From assembly GCA_026874595.1 (NCBI GenBank), contig CM049320.1, forward strand, positions 13,271,488 to 13,335,487: a stretch of 64,000 bases of DNA, written 5' to 3'. This stretch comes from Sipunculus nudus (taxonomy: Eukaryota; Annelida; Sipuncula; Golfingiida; Sipunculidae). The notes below the pieces were generated by a model, which saw only the letters and a program-made list of their open reading frames with translations, did not search any database and was not told the DNA's origin. Below, in pieces: positions 36,191 through 48,368 of the stretch (the first letter of the stretch is position 1; every line of letters begins with the position of its first letter). The position numbers were made by a program, and so were the translations under genes.

Positions 36191-37601
36191 GTTTCTGGCA
36201 TGATTCATTGCATGACCTTATTTTGATAAATTACAGGCTTCTGTACAGTATCCTTATGAAAACAAGTATCAAACACATAAATGTATCTAGTGTCACATTA
36301 TAGCCAATACCAACCAGGCAACCAGCTGAGTGTCATGACCCATGGGTTACAGTTACTTGTGTGAAAATGAGGGATTTGACAGAAGCACTTGGCCAAGTCA
36401 GAGCTTGGCTCTATCACTGAGCCACATTTGCTTATACAGAAGCAAACAAGGTTATGAAAAATAGCATAATTAAAAGTTTCATATTTCATGAGGTGCTTAA
36501 AACTCATGACTATAGTTGAAATAAAGATTATTTACTGTACATGTATTGCACAATTATTTAAGATTCTGATGCATCAAATGGTAGCTTTCAGTGGTCTGTA
36601 TGGTTGGTATGCAGCCTGTGTGAAAATAAAGATGGAACCCCATCCACCTCCCAGCAGTAAGGTTCATTTATAGAAAATATATATACCAGACCTTACAAAT
36701 TAACTTCAACCTTTTTTCAAACTTCTGTGATTCTATGCAGTTATAATCTTATAAATAGATAATTCCAGCTTAGATCTGTATGTGGCCCAACGCTCCCTTG
36801 TTTTAATGGTGGGACAGCTGTGTTTATGAAGGATAATTTGAAGGGGGGGGGGGGTTAGTTTAACTAAATTTTTTTACTTTTATAGCATTCTGGTTCTGAT
36901 TTCACTTTATCATTTGCCCCTTTACAGTATGCCATTCATAATTTTATGTTTTACGGTAATATGACATCAAGGGAATGCTGCACTGACAACACTGCAATAT
37001 ATCATTATTGTGTCATATCTCAAAAACTATAAATGATGTTATAATAATTTTCATTACTGCTTCTGAAAATTAGAAAATATGGCCTTATTCCGGTGGAGAT
37101 TTGGCCATATTATGACATAATCATGTTGACCTAAATTTGGGTAAAACTTATCGATCTTCGAAATATTCAAATATTTCTATATCTGGTACAGGCCACAGTT
37201 TAATGCAATCGCTCTGAAACTTATACCGTCGGTAAATATCTATTAACAACAGACCCACTTGTTTTTTATTCAAAATTGGGTTAAAGGTAAAATGTCAAGG
37301 CCACAATCAAACCTCGGTGGCTTATTTTCTTCATAATTTGTTTATAAATGGTCGCATCCACTTAAACAGTTGCTAATTATAGTCTCCTGTTCATTAAACA
37401 TAATTTAAAAGAATAATCTTACCTTCACCTATTTTTCTTTCAACTTCCGGCAAGCGCTCGACCTTGGTCATCTAGTTCGTTATTGTCTATGTGTAATAGG
37501 CTTCTAAGTTGGTTTGAATCATCAGGATATCCAAATTTTGGAATTTCTTAGATATTAAGTGTTTTTTACTGTATTAAATTGTGAACCTGTGAATTACGAG
37601 G

Positions 37602-37767
37602 GATTTTGCCATGTCTAGTAATGTTTCGGATGCCATGGTGGCATCTTCATCACAAACCTTCTAAATGCAGTCTTTGCAATATATATTTTATATATCATTT
37701 TGAAAGGTTTGTGATGAAGATGCCAACTTGGCATCCAAAACATTAATTACTAGACAAGGCAAAGTCA
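37602..37767. mobile_element. Foldback MITE (~166 bp) with ~60-bp arms
   Basis: The left arm GATTTTGCCATGTCTAGTAA...GGCATCTTCATCACAAACCT is the near-inverse of the right arm AGGTTTGTGATGAAGATGCC...TAATTACTAGACAAGGCAAA. Only about 45 bp separates the arms. The left arm also contains a small internal hairpin, GATGCCATGGTGGCATC. No coding capacity. Confidence 0.75.
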
Positions 37768-38260
37768 TCAAAAAGTGTGCTTAAACCTTTTTTTCAGAAT
37801 ACAGTTTGACAGAAGTTTCACTTGCATCCTTTGGACAAAATGTAAAGTCCGTCACGTAACGTCCGTCACAGAATTTTGAACTGTGTTAAAGCTGCTTGCT
37901 AACAGGCTATTATTTTAAGGTATATTTTAATTTGTTTATAAAGTGAAATAGTTCCCCTTTAATACTGGGGTAAAGATCAATTTGTGCCACTGTTTAGATT
38001 CAGAGAATTTTGAAATAAATTCAGATGAATTTTTTCAGTGTCTTTTTTATGTAACGTCCGTCACATTTTGACATTTGTCGTAGGTGAAAGACACATATAT
38101 ATCTGGACACATTTCTTTCCTGTATCATACAGCCTCAGATCTGAGCTATTAACACACATAAGTTTAGGCTCCTTGAATGACAGCTTTAACTGTGAGAGTG
38201 ACTTAAATGGGTAAAAGTCTCTCTGAATGTAACGTCCGTCACAGTGGAATTGCCCTAGTA

Positions 38261-39213
38261 TGTATTATAGATGTAATGCGTAGGTTTGGAGCCAGGTTTG
38301 AGGTATTTTATGCACTGCTAGAGGAAACCTAAAATAAATGAAGTAAAGAAAGAAAATGTTATGAAAAAAAAAACATGTTAAAAAAGTGTATGGTTTTAAA
38401 TGTTTCAAACACATTTTGAAAATAAATGTTTTACGCAATGTATTAAAATGATTACTTGTGATAATTTATCAGAATTTTTCAATTTCATTGTTAAAACGAT
38501 ACAATTAAAGAGTTCCATATGAAAAAAATTCTCATAAGATTTTAAGAATGTAATTGAAATGGTTCTTTTAGACCAAAACTATTTTGACAGGGCTATAATC
38601 AAACATTTAGGATGTTACATTTATATTTTTATTAAAATTAGCGCTACCTCAATTTATATTAAAATATATTTTAAAAATGTCACATTTTAAAAGTTTTTTG
38701 TGAGTTTGTTGTCCATGAAATGTTTGGAAATATTTCTTATATGTTTTTCGAAAATGTTCTGCTAAACTTATTTGCATTTTAAAAAATGTGTTGTGCTGTG
38801 TGAATTGGTTAGAATTTTAAAAGGAGGTGTTAGGATATGAAAAAAAAAATCTCCTGCTTACAAAAAACATAGCTTTTAGGCGAAAGATAACATGAACTTT
38901 ATGTCTGATAGTAGAAGAAATGACAAATCATTATTTCTAAGATATAAGTAAAACCATATGGTCATGGAATGGTGTTTTAATCAAAACATTAACTGTATGA
39001 CCTCACAATATCAACTAATATCTACTTGTTTTGGCTATGCATGGGCTATAGTGTCAGAATGCTTCATTAAAAAGGTTTACATAAAAGAATGTACCAGGCA
39101 TTTAGTGACATTTTAACCCTAAAGTAATCCAGACAAAGGAAAATTTATTGCATTGTAATGCCCAAAACTCAATTAAACAATGTGAACAGGTAGCCACTTG
39201 GTAATAAAATATC
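38261..39213. other. Unannotated AT-rich stretch
   Basis: No supported gene, RNA or repeat. Confidence 0.4.
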
Positions 39214-39227
39214 TCTCTCTCTCTCTC

Positions 39228-39262
<35 letters not shown>
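39214..39262. repeat. (TC)n microsatellite
   Basis: About 24 TC units with one CCC interruption, continuing into the TA tract that flanks the next MITE. Confidence 0.9.
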
Positions 39263-39292
<30 letters not shown>

Positions 39293-39428
39293 TAATCGCT
39301 CGAATTCCTATTTGTGGTTGATTTTATAAAAAAAAGGAAGAAACTGCGCTATATGAGTATATAGTAGTGCCTTACGTACGGAGATAGCATGTATCACTAT
39401 AGAGGTGTAGATAGGGATTCGAGCGACT

Positions 39429-39471
<43 letters not shown>
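39262..39471. mobile_element. Short MITE embedded in a TA microsatellite
   Basis: TA tracts at 39262-39290 and 39433-39471 flank a ~142-bp unit. Its left end TCATAATCGCTCGAATTCCT is the inverse of its right end (TCACAGTCGCTCGAATCCCT) with three mismatches. A TA-targeting element landing in, or spawning, a TA repeat explains the arrangement. Confidence 0.65.
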
Positions 39472-39475
<4 letters not shown>

Positions 39476-40419
39476 GTGTATGCGACTACTCCTACTTCTT
39501 CTTCCACGTACTTCTATACTAAAAATAATAATAATAAACGACTGGTTGACCTGTAACACTATACGACGCTTAGAGAGATAAATGGAAAATGTTATCTTTA
39601 ACTTTTTTTAAGAGTAAGTTTTTTTATATATGGATTATATTTATTATTGTAACATTTATACTGTGCTTTATTTTTCCTTTTATGTGCGATGGGACACTCA
39701 AGTATTGAAAACCAGCATACATGGTTTTCAAATGGATTTCGTCTTTATTTGCTTTAGTTTCATATCCTGCTACCAGGTGGCTGCACAGGTACAGGATCGA
39801 AGGCGTTCATACCTTCGAACAGGGATGGATTTAAAAGTGAGGGGGACGGGGGGGGGGGGGGGGGGTCGGTGGTTAAACCAGTACAGGAGAATAAACGAAT
39901 CGCGCTGGGCACCTCTAAAGTAAAAACAACACATGGGACACATTCTGTTAGTGTGGACATTTATCTTCTTGTTGAAAATGATTCATCGCAAGAGTTTTGA
40001 GCAAATTTGTGTAAAGGAAATTTAAGGAACCTCTACGTTTCACCTATGGGAAAGGTCCCATGTCAAACCTAAAAGTAGGCCACAATGATCTCTTTTGGGG
40101 TATTATACTACTATCACCGTACTAATGTACGACTACTAAATATAGTATATAACACACATTCGCCAAAAATGGCATGCATGTCACATGCTTTCGTAGTTGA
40201 GTCACGTTTCTGTGGGATTTGTCCATACTTATGACCTGATTTACAAATATATACAAGTATTTACTTCTTGGTATATATTGGCAATAACCTTAACAGATCA
40301 GTGCTTTAGCAGAACAGAAAGATGACGGTTCGGCAGATAAGCAAGATGATAATGCATCTGTTAATGTTTCATCTTATCTAAGTATCATCTTCAGTTTCCT
40401 ATTTTCATCCAGTAACTAA

Positions 40420-40485
<66 letters not shown>

Positions 40486-43020
40486 GGGGTATTTATTAAA
40501 TGTACATATTATATTACGAGTGTAATTATAGGAATGCAATGATACTTTTCTCGTATCTCATGTCTTTCGCACTTATCATGTTACCGATTATTTCAGTATT
40601 CTGTTAAGTATCTAGGGTTTCTCCCAAAGCTAAATAAAACAAACAGCAATTTGATTTTAGATCACTAAATGGCCAGAGTCTGTCCGGATATGGAATGATT
40701 GCTATTATTAAGCAGAAACCGACCATGCTGCCAGTCCTTGGATTAGCGCTAAGTTAATGAACGGAGAGTTATACTGCGGCTATATACTAAGCTTCACCGG
40801 GGTTAAATGTTATCCGTATCCTAATAACGCAGGGACCCAGCTACCAACGGACTTGCCAAAATGCCATAGGATGGGGGCCCAACCCTATCAAAGGCCCCAA
40901 ATGGACAGGTTATCTCTCCAAAATCTACCCGAGTGTTTAAAGCCAGGAACTGTTCTCATTGGGTGACCCCTAGCTGAGAAAGCCCAATGTGTTATAGAGA
41001 GGAGTAGTAATTTGGTCCACTTCAGTGATGGATGGGTGGCTGTGATGTTTTACAAGTTGATAAGAACAATTTTCCAGCTGCCCCCTTCAAGCAAGGTATG
41101 ACCTTTCCAGTATCATAGGCCACAACCCGTTTCCTAAACCTTTTATAACAGACAAAAGAAGACTGAAGACACGATTAGATTTCCATTTTTTATTTATATT
41201 ACAAGAAATAACATGGTATATAATATGGTATATGATCTATTTCATTCAAGTGATATAGGTATAAAATCTGCATGGACAGAAAGGTATTCCTAGTATATAT
41301 ATTTATATATATTGAATGAACGGTCAACTGGCGCAGATATATATTTGTGATAGAGGCCCTGAGGCAAAGTATTACCGTTTGGTCTGCGTTGCTTGAATAT
41401 GGCATACTAAATGCCTAAACACCAAGGTATCATTACACATAAATAGAAAACCTATAACCCATCATGTCGTGAAGTCCAGTAAACACTTTAAATGGGTGAA
41501 ACAAATTGGCAGGCTATATTAAGCTTTGTCCACTTCATGATAGCTTGTCTTTGAATAGGTATATTTCTTATACATCTAGATTCTAATTAAGAACGTCTGC
41601 TTTTCACCTTGACTAAAACATAAGACGTTATACATACATTCGTATACATGTACTACACTTGTCTATACATCTGTTAACATCTAAAAAACCCCTACGTTTA
41701 TATAAAACATATACTAGGCTATCTTATGCATGGTTCACTACACCAACACGTGACTATCTATTTAATACAAATTCCCGTTATAGTTAGCTAAATCCCAAAG
41801 GAACGCTAGATTAGGCCCTGACTTGCATGTAGAATCAACTGAAACATAAACTTCAAGTATGAAGTGATTTTACCCGCAAATTTGAGTTCCTTTGTGTTCT
41901 GAGCCAGAGTTCACGTAAATATATATGAGACAGTGACAAAAGAAAACCTGGCTATATCAGATATCAGGTCTTAACCCATTCAACATTAATAGTACATGGT
42001 CTGTACGACATTCAGTGGTTTTAAATTGAATTTGGCGTCAGGTATTTATAGCGCTTTGTTCACGTTATCCAAGTTATGTCAACGTCAATTCAGTAAACCT
42101 GTCTTGACTATACATGTGACATCATGGTAAACCATCGAAACCCCGGCCGAGGACACAGTTTAAATTGTCAGATATATACATTAGTCTGACAAATTATTGC
42201 ATTCTCATCTCAATCAGGTCGAGGTGGTGATGCAAATCTGGATTTTATGAAATAGTACAAAGTCTTAGGGGAAAGGTGTTTCTAATCAAATAAAACGCAC
42301 GAAAAAAGTATAAACTGCATGGTTATTATATGTCTTAAAGGAGAAAATTTATGAACTTGTAAAATAAGTATGAAAAAGTTTAAACCGATTATAATAATAT
42401 GTGGCGTTTTTAAACAAGTTAAAGTGTAAAAGTTTGCCTTTAAGAAAGGATGACACTTGAAGTTTAAGTAGAGAGGCATTACTGTTGAAGCGTATCTGAT
42501 CTGAAAGTATTTCTTCCCAAGATTGGGCATGCCTTTAGGGTGCCTTTTCCAATGTGTCTGCGTTTTCTGTGTTCTTGTGATTATAGAATTTGAGTTTCTC
42601 TCACTTGTTAAGTAAGTATAACCTTTCCATGGAGCAATAATCCCACGCCATGAAAAATCCCACGTTATCATTTCTGACGTATTAGCTTTCAGTGCGGTAA
42701 GTAAAATATTATGCAGACTTTATAATACTTATATGCATCACGGATATATGGTTACATCTCGAAAAGATTTTAATGATAATAATTAAAAATAATTAAAGAT
42801 ATATAAAAAAAACTTATTATTACGCTTAAGTTTGTCTTTATAAAATGATATAATTTCACCCGGGATGGAAATCATTTGTTTTGTTATATTGCATGGACAG
42901 TATTGCTCACTTAGAATTTTTATCGTTTAGACTATAGTAGGGTATTTTTTCTTGGATATAAGAAGAATAACATTTATTGCATGTCAGGTTAAATTTACAG
43001 CAAAAGATGAAATGTTTTAC
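39472..43020. other. Unannotated stretch with microsatellites
   Basis: It contains a poly-G run (about 39849-39865) and a long (TA)n tract (40422-40483). A 129-codon minus-strand frame at 42282-42671 has no recognised motif or splice support. A GC-richer patch at 40700-40990 has no convincing coding features. Confidence 0.35.
40422..40483. repeat. (TA)n microsatellite
   Basis: About 31 uninterrupted TA units. Confidence 0.95.
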
Positions 43021-45210
43021 ATAAGAGAGTAAGGCTGCTTCATACAGACGGCGCACTTCACGAGTGTTCGTCACCGAGTGTAGAAGCGGATCCAGGGGGG
43101 GGGGGGGGGGGTCCAGGGGGTCCGGACCCCCCCTTTTTCATCAGAAACAACGTTTTTTTAAGGGCTTCAGACCAAATTTTTATCGGCCTGGACCCCCCCT
43201 TTTCCAGACCTGGGGACCTTTTTTTAGAAGCTAATTAGTCCTCCTGGGTTGGACCCCCCCTTTTCCCAAATCCTGGATCCGCCCCTGGAGTGATAGCGTC
43301 CGTGGGAAGTCTCACTCCCGCACAGCAATCCAATTGGCGGAAAATAGCACCAATAGAAAGCCGGCGTGAGAAACCATCACACTGACTCTATCACAGGGCG
43401 AGGAACTCGCATACCCTTATTAATGCGTAGCAAACCATGATCCACCTATATATGTAAATTAAAATCAATGCAGCTAAAATCGGTTTGACATACAGGATAT
43501 ATTTTACCTTTGTTCAGGAAACCAAATACTGTTTTATCTGAAGAAAGACAGACGTTTCTGCTTCTAGTGATTATTGGAAACAAAAATACAGAAAGAAGGT
43601 GACTTCCTTGACTATGTTATGGAACTGTCTCGCCAAGATAACGGACTTAAATACTGTCACAAGGTGACTTCCTTCACTTTGTTATTATTGATAAGAAGAC
43701 GGACTTAAAATTATCATTGATTGAACGATTGTGAATCAAAAATTGTATTGAAAAATAAAATATTTCTTGCATATCAGATTTATTTTACAGCAAAAGCTAA
43801 ATTAATTGCCTTTGCATATGAGAGAGTATTGTTGCTAGACACACCGAATAAGCGGTAAACGAACGTTCATCACCTCATAATCGTGTCAGTGGAAAGGCGC
43901 AGACCTAACGCCGCATCCCAAGTGGTGGAAACAGCACCAAAAGAACGCCGGAATGAGGGATCATCACACTGACTCGATCATCAGGAGGTGAAATCGCACG
44001 CTCTCCGTATTTTTAGCAACTCCCAACATGTTTAAGCTACTCAGCTTCGGCTGATAAATCAGTCTGAAGATATATTATAACTATATTAAAGAAACTAGAT
44101 ACTGTCTTATAACAAAATATAAATTCACCAATATCAAGATTCCTGTCAGAGTAATAAAGAATTGCCAATAAGAATTTTCATAACTGATGAAATTTAAACA
44201 AAGAAGGATAAAAAATTCTTGCATTTCTGTTCCATCCAACAGCAAAACCTGAAATGCTTTTACAGTTGAGGGTATGGCTGTTAGACACACAGAATTAGCG
44301 TTAAACGAACGTTCGTCACCTCATGATCGTGTCAGTGGGAAGGCTCACACCTCATACTGCACCCCAAGTGGTGGAAACAGCACCAATAGAACGCCGGCAT
44401 GGTGAACCATCACACTGACCTGATCACCAAGTGGTGAACTCGCACGCTCTCTGTATGTTTAACAGACAGGAACCTCACATGTGAAAGCGATGCAGCTTAT
44501 GCTGATAAAACAGTCTGAAATGCAAGGTTAATTAAATTTAGAAACTAAACAGTTTTTAATTGTAGGGACGCAGACGTTCTGATTCCACAAGATTATTAAA
44601 AAAATATCCACAAAGAAGGTAATAAGGCAATTTCCTTAACTTTATATGGAATTACTTTGCAATATCATCGATTGATCTAGTACCATCTAATAAGAATTTT
44701 TTTTCTGGAAAAAACAACATATTTTTCTTGATTAAATTAAGAGGTTATTGTATACTCTTACATCTCGGGTTCATTAAGCAGCAAAATCGGAAATAATATG
44801 ACAGAAATGAGCATGGCTGCTACACACAACGAAAGCTCACCAAGCCCAGTCATCAAGTCATTGTGAAGGTGTCCAACTTCCCCTGACATTCCAGGTGGCG
44901 GAATCAAAGCACCAATGGAGAGCCAGCGTGAGGGCCCTTCACACTGACCATGTAACTGGGCTAGCGAACGAGAACTCTCTGTATGTGTGGTAGACATGAT
45001 CCCCTCATGTCAAAGCAATGCAGCTTTTGCTGTTAAATCAGTTTGGAATGCAAGACATATTAAGGCTTTGTTCAGGATACTAGATAGTGTTTTGTCTGAT
45101 CTTGAAAGGAAGATTACATTCTTATGCAAAATTATCCGCGGTTATTCAGTTATAACAAATAAGCGATTTCCATGACCTTATAGGAACTGCCTCATAATGA
45201 GGCACTAGTT
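43021..45210. repeat. Four tandem diverged ~450-bp units, each with an imperfect hairpin
   Basis: Unit cores lie at about 43060-43420 (interrupted), 43855-44010, 44305-44460 and 44825-44980. Shared landmarks are GTGGAAACAGCACCAATAGA, CGCCGG(C/A)(A/T)TG, CCATCACACTGAC, ACTCGCACGCTCTC, then CAGCTT(A/T)TGCTGATAAA(T/A)CAG and AAACTAGATACTGT. In each unit the block before the CACCAAT core is the approximate inverse of the block after it, giving a ~140-base imperfect stem-loop. Similarity is about 65-85% by eye. Function unknown; they may be a decayed satellite, tandem duplicates of a MITE, or structured non-coding RNA or regulatory units. Confidence 0.65.
43081..43287. mobile_element. MITE with CAGGGGCGGATCCAGG termini, 5-bp target duplication
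   Basis: Left TAGAAGCGGATCCAGG and right CCTGGATCCGCCCCTG are inverted with three mismatches. GAGTG flanks both sides (43076-43080 and 43288-43292). The interior contains poly-G and poly-C runs and repeated GGACCCCCCCTTTT words. It splits the left arm of the first hairpin unit, so it arrived after that unit formed. Related pieces lie at 53536-53710 and 63325-63358. Confidence 0.75.
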
Positions 45211-46020
45211 AATTATTCATGATAATAATTGTATGAACATTTTAGATAAGTCTAAGAGTGCATCAGAAAAGTTTGATGTGCGATTTCCCAGGAACTCTAG
45301 TGAAGAGGGACGGGGAAAAGGGCGATGTACGCTTTGTCGCAGCGGAGACCATGCGTCCATAGAAAGGTTTATTTTTCTTTACACCAGGTTGTACAGACCG
45401 TCAAGGAAAAAAACCTTCATTACACAGAAAAACAGTAATGCACTTGGCCCTTACTAAAAAAACTCAATATGTCAGACTGTGAACGCTAATTGAGGGACCC
45501 TCGGTAAAATAGAGTCAGCGACATACCAACTTCAGAAGACATGAGACGTTACCAAATTCTTCGTTTTATCCTTGGCACAACTTGATATGCCATTGTGCAA
45601 TATAGTTAAGTGTTATACAAAAATTTGTTTGAGATTCCTGCTGAGTATATTTCAACTTTGTAAGTACGGCATAAGTCCTCATATGATCCCTCCCTAGTCA
45701 TGCTAGTGCTTTTGCCAACTCTGATCTACCATAAAATGTCCCTGTAACGAAAGAGACCCTCGGCCGGGGACCCATTAGCGAGATGGTATATTCCTTCGGA
45801 TAGACATTTACCAAACTACATGGTGCTTCAGATGAGATAACTGACGCGGATACCTTTGAATTGGCAAGTATTCGACCACTGTATGCTGCATGATACATGT
45901 AGTCCCTATGTATAATGTCTTCGTGGTTATTAAGTAAGAACATACGTACGTTGTGTTCAGATACATCATCTCTCCCAGCTGGCTAAGTTTCAAGGCAACA
46001 CCTCTGTACGATAACCCCCC

Positions 46021-46051
<31 letters not shown>

Positions 46052-46618
46052 GCATGCGCAGTGCGCATAAAAGTCGTCTGCGGCGAAGGGGTCCAGTGTT
46101 ATATCAATCAGATACATGACAGACTCCGACTGGAAACTCCCTTTACAAAGATAAGTTTATAGTTTTACTTTTATCGTTTAACATTTTATCAAATACCATC
46201 TATCTTTTGCGATATAGACTAGAGAATAACCGAACGATTATTGTCAGTCGTCGTCACAAGATGTCGATAGTGTGGTGAAAAGAGTATACCATGTAAATCA
46301 TCTATCAAATATCAGACTAAAAAAAACATGCTTAACCCAACCAAACGGTCATTTACACTTTAGGCTCTAATAAAAATAAAGATATAAAGCCTTGTGATCT
46401 AGATCGCAATTTTAGAATCGCAGGCCATAGCTTCAGAACATTTTCACTAGTAATATATGAATATCTGCTAAATGTAATGTAAAACTGTCTTTTGGCAGCA
46501 TTGTGTCCGGTACAAATTATATATTTTTCGTATGACAAGATAACAAAACAATAAAAAAATATCTGTATATCACAGAAATTTTCGTGTTCTTTGACACTAT
46601 AGACTACAAACCTGAGCT
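45211..46618. other. Stretch downstream of the unknown gene
   Basis: A long poly-C run (about 46015-46042) with adjoining A-run occurs. No clear polyadenylation signal was identified on the minus strand. Short frames here have no support. Confidence 0.35.
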
Positions 46619-48368
46619 CTATGGGTAAGCTTGTCTGTATCCACCTAGGCGGACACGTGCTGACGGATGGCGTGTGAGACCTGCCGCCAGAGGACGCATC
46701 CTTCTGTGACTTGTTATGTGTATTTCAGGAAGACGAGGTTGGCCTTGTGGAGGTGCCGGGGCCTTGAGGTACCCGTCGTTGGTAAAGCATCCATTCACCG
46801 GGCATTGAGTGAGTCTGTTCGATGGACCAACAGGAGGAAGAGCAAATTGTATCTGGTGTTGATTTATTTCTAAGAGTGTGGGTACATATTGGTCATACTG
46901 AGACGTCATAGCGTGGGGTGGCCCAAGAGCCTTTCCTGCTAAAACAAGTTCTGCTTGTTGACAGGTTCCAACGGGACTATAATCATCAAACCTCCTTCGC
47001 GGAGGTCTGCCGGGCATCAGCCTTCTAGTTTTACCTGCCTCAATGGATATTTCCTTGTAATCAACTTGATACGCCTGAGGTTGGTCGTTGTGGGAGTCAA
47101 GAAGTGTAGAGTTGGTTGGACCTTGTCTTAGCGCTGGGTTTGATATCGGGAAGATCTCAGTGTAACCACAATCCTGGATGACCATAGGGAAGGTTTGGGT
47201 TTCTTGGACTGTTCCCCCGTATTGCGGCATGGTTGAAGCTGCTGCTGTTCCAACTGTTGCAGCAGTATCACGACGAATTGCTGATCCTGAAATCGGCGGC
47301 AGAACAAGCTTGGCAGATTTATCGTTCAGTTGAGCATCGGGTTGTTGAACCAAGCTTTGTTCCTCACACGGCGGCACTGTGGCATCTCTTCCAGACCCAT
47401 GCGAGTCGTCGGACCTGAGTTTCACTCCCTTGCGGCCTTTGGACTTTTTCCTTTCCGACTTGGAGTTGGACTTTTTCTCTGATTTCGGGGACGGGTTCAC
47501 TCCCTTGCAGCTGACGTTGTCTTCGCCGACCTTAATTAATGGGAGGTCTTCAATGGTCAATGTCACTACCGTTGGCATGCCTTTGACCTCTTGCATGGCC
47601 TTGAACCTTCTGCCATAGCCACCTTCGGGTTGCTGACGTCTGCGGAACACAAAATATGACGGAATCAACACAGTGATAGTAAAGCTCAATTATACTAAAT
47701 TACTTTAACATATAAATGGCGCCCTTAATGATAAGGATATTTACGTTATACGTTTGCTAAACCGCTGCCAGTTTAATAAGTGTTATAAATCAACATATGT
47801 ATAATATGTCTAATATGTTTAAGATATTTTCTCTATTATTTAGAATAAAAATGTTACAAAATGTATGTAAAGCTGTTATATATGAATTGTACCCAAACAA
47901 ACGGCAAAAAAAAAACACGTGTTTAGAGAAAAGGGAACACTATGGAACCTGCGCAGAATTACAATAATCAAGAAATTGGATGTCTATGCAATGTGTGTAT
48001 GCCATGAACAAATGAGAATGAAGAGACAATCTTACTTTTTCTTGTTCTCCATGCCCTTTCTCTGTCGTACCGCAAATCTGTAAACAGATGCACATATTCA
48101 TTGGTCAAGGAAAAATTACACAGTATTTTTGTGCATGTTTGCGTTAGTTGACGTCAAGTATTTGTTTAAGTTTCAGTATTCATTGCACAATATATACATA
48201 TATACTGTGGATTTACTACTGTCTAATGTACATTTCTCCGCGAGAATATATCAAGTGTTTGAAACATGTATTGATATGTGATTTAGTTTAGACTAAGCTA
48301 ATTCTTGGATTTTTATGCAAACACAAAATCGAAATAACGTACCTCAAAAATTTCTTGTATGAATGCAT
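46619..48368 (-). CDS. Unrecognised 362-residue basic, mostly disordered protein (three coding exons)
   Basis: The model has coding exons 48343-48368, 48036-48077 and 46619-47639, with GT/AG junctions (donors GAG|GTACG and AAAAA|GTAAG; acceptors TTTACAG|A and TTCCGCAG|A) and a frame that closes exactly (1089 bases). ATG at 48368 is preceded in frame by a stop. The N-terminus MHSYKKFLRFAVRQRKGMEN is strongly basic. Residues about 73-97 are Lys/Ser-rich and resemble a nuclear localisation region. The remainder is Pro/Gln/Ser-rich with scattered PPR/RPPRRR motifs and a basic C-terminus (SARVRLGGYRQAYP). No signal peptide, membrane span or known domain is seen. It could instead be the tail of a larger protein through alternative upstream exons. 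The large last exon is clearly coding-like; the upstream exons are less certain. Confidence 0.6.

Larger units (their letters stand above)
33863..38260. mobile_element. 4.4-kb element with TA duplication and CTAG-GGCAATTCCA inverted ends
   Basis: The left end TA|CTAGTGGGCAATTCCA (33863 on) and the inverse of the right end TA|CTAGGGCAATTCCA (ending 38260) match except for a 2-base indel, and both are flanked by TA. A TA duplication suggests a Tc1/mariner-type mechanism. Eight copies of TGTAACGTCCGTCAC or one-base variants lie in it, four near the left (34232, 34397, 34413, 34444) and four near the right (37841, 37855, 38050, 38228), all in the same orientation. No transposase was recognised inside. 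The interior holds nested repeats (35675-36190 and 37602-37767). Confidence 0.6.

Noticed and set aside
42282-42671. 129-codon minus-strand frame
   Set aside because: No recognised motif, no splice support, composition like AT-rich noncoding DNA.
44758-44997. 79-codon frame with a hydrophobic C-terminus
   Set aside because: The same frame is not open in the other tandem units, so coding selection is unlikely.
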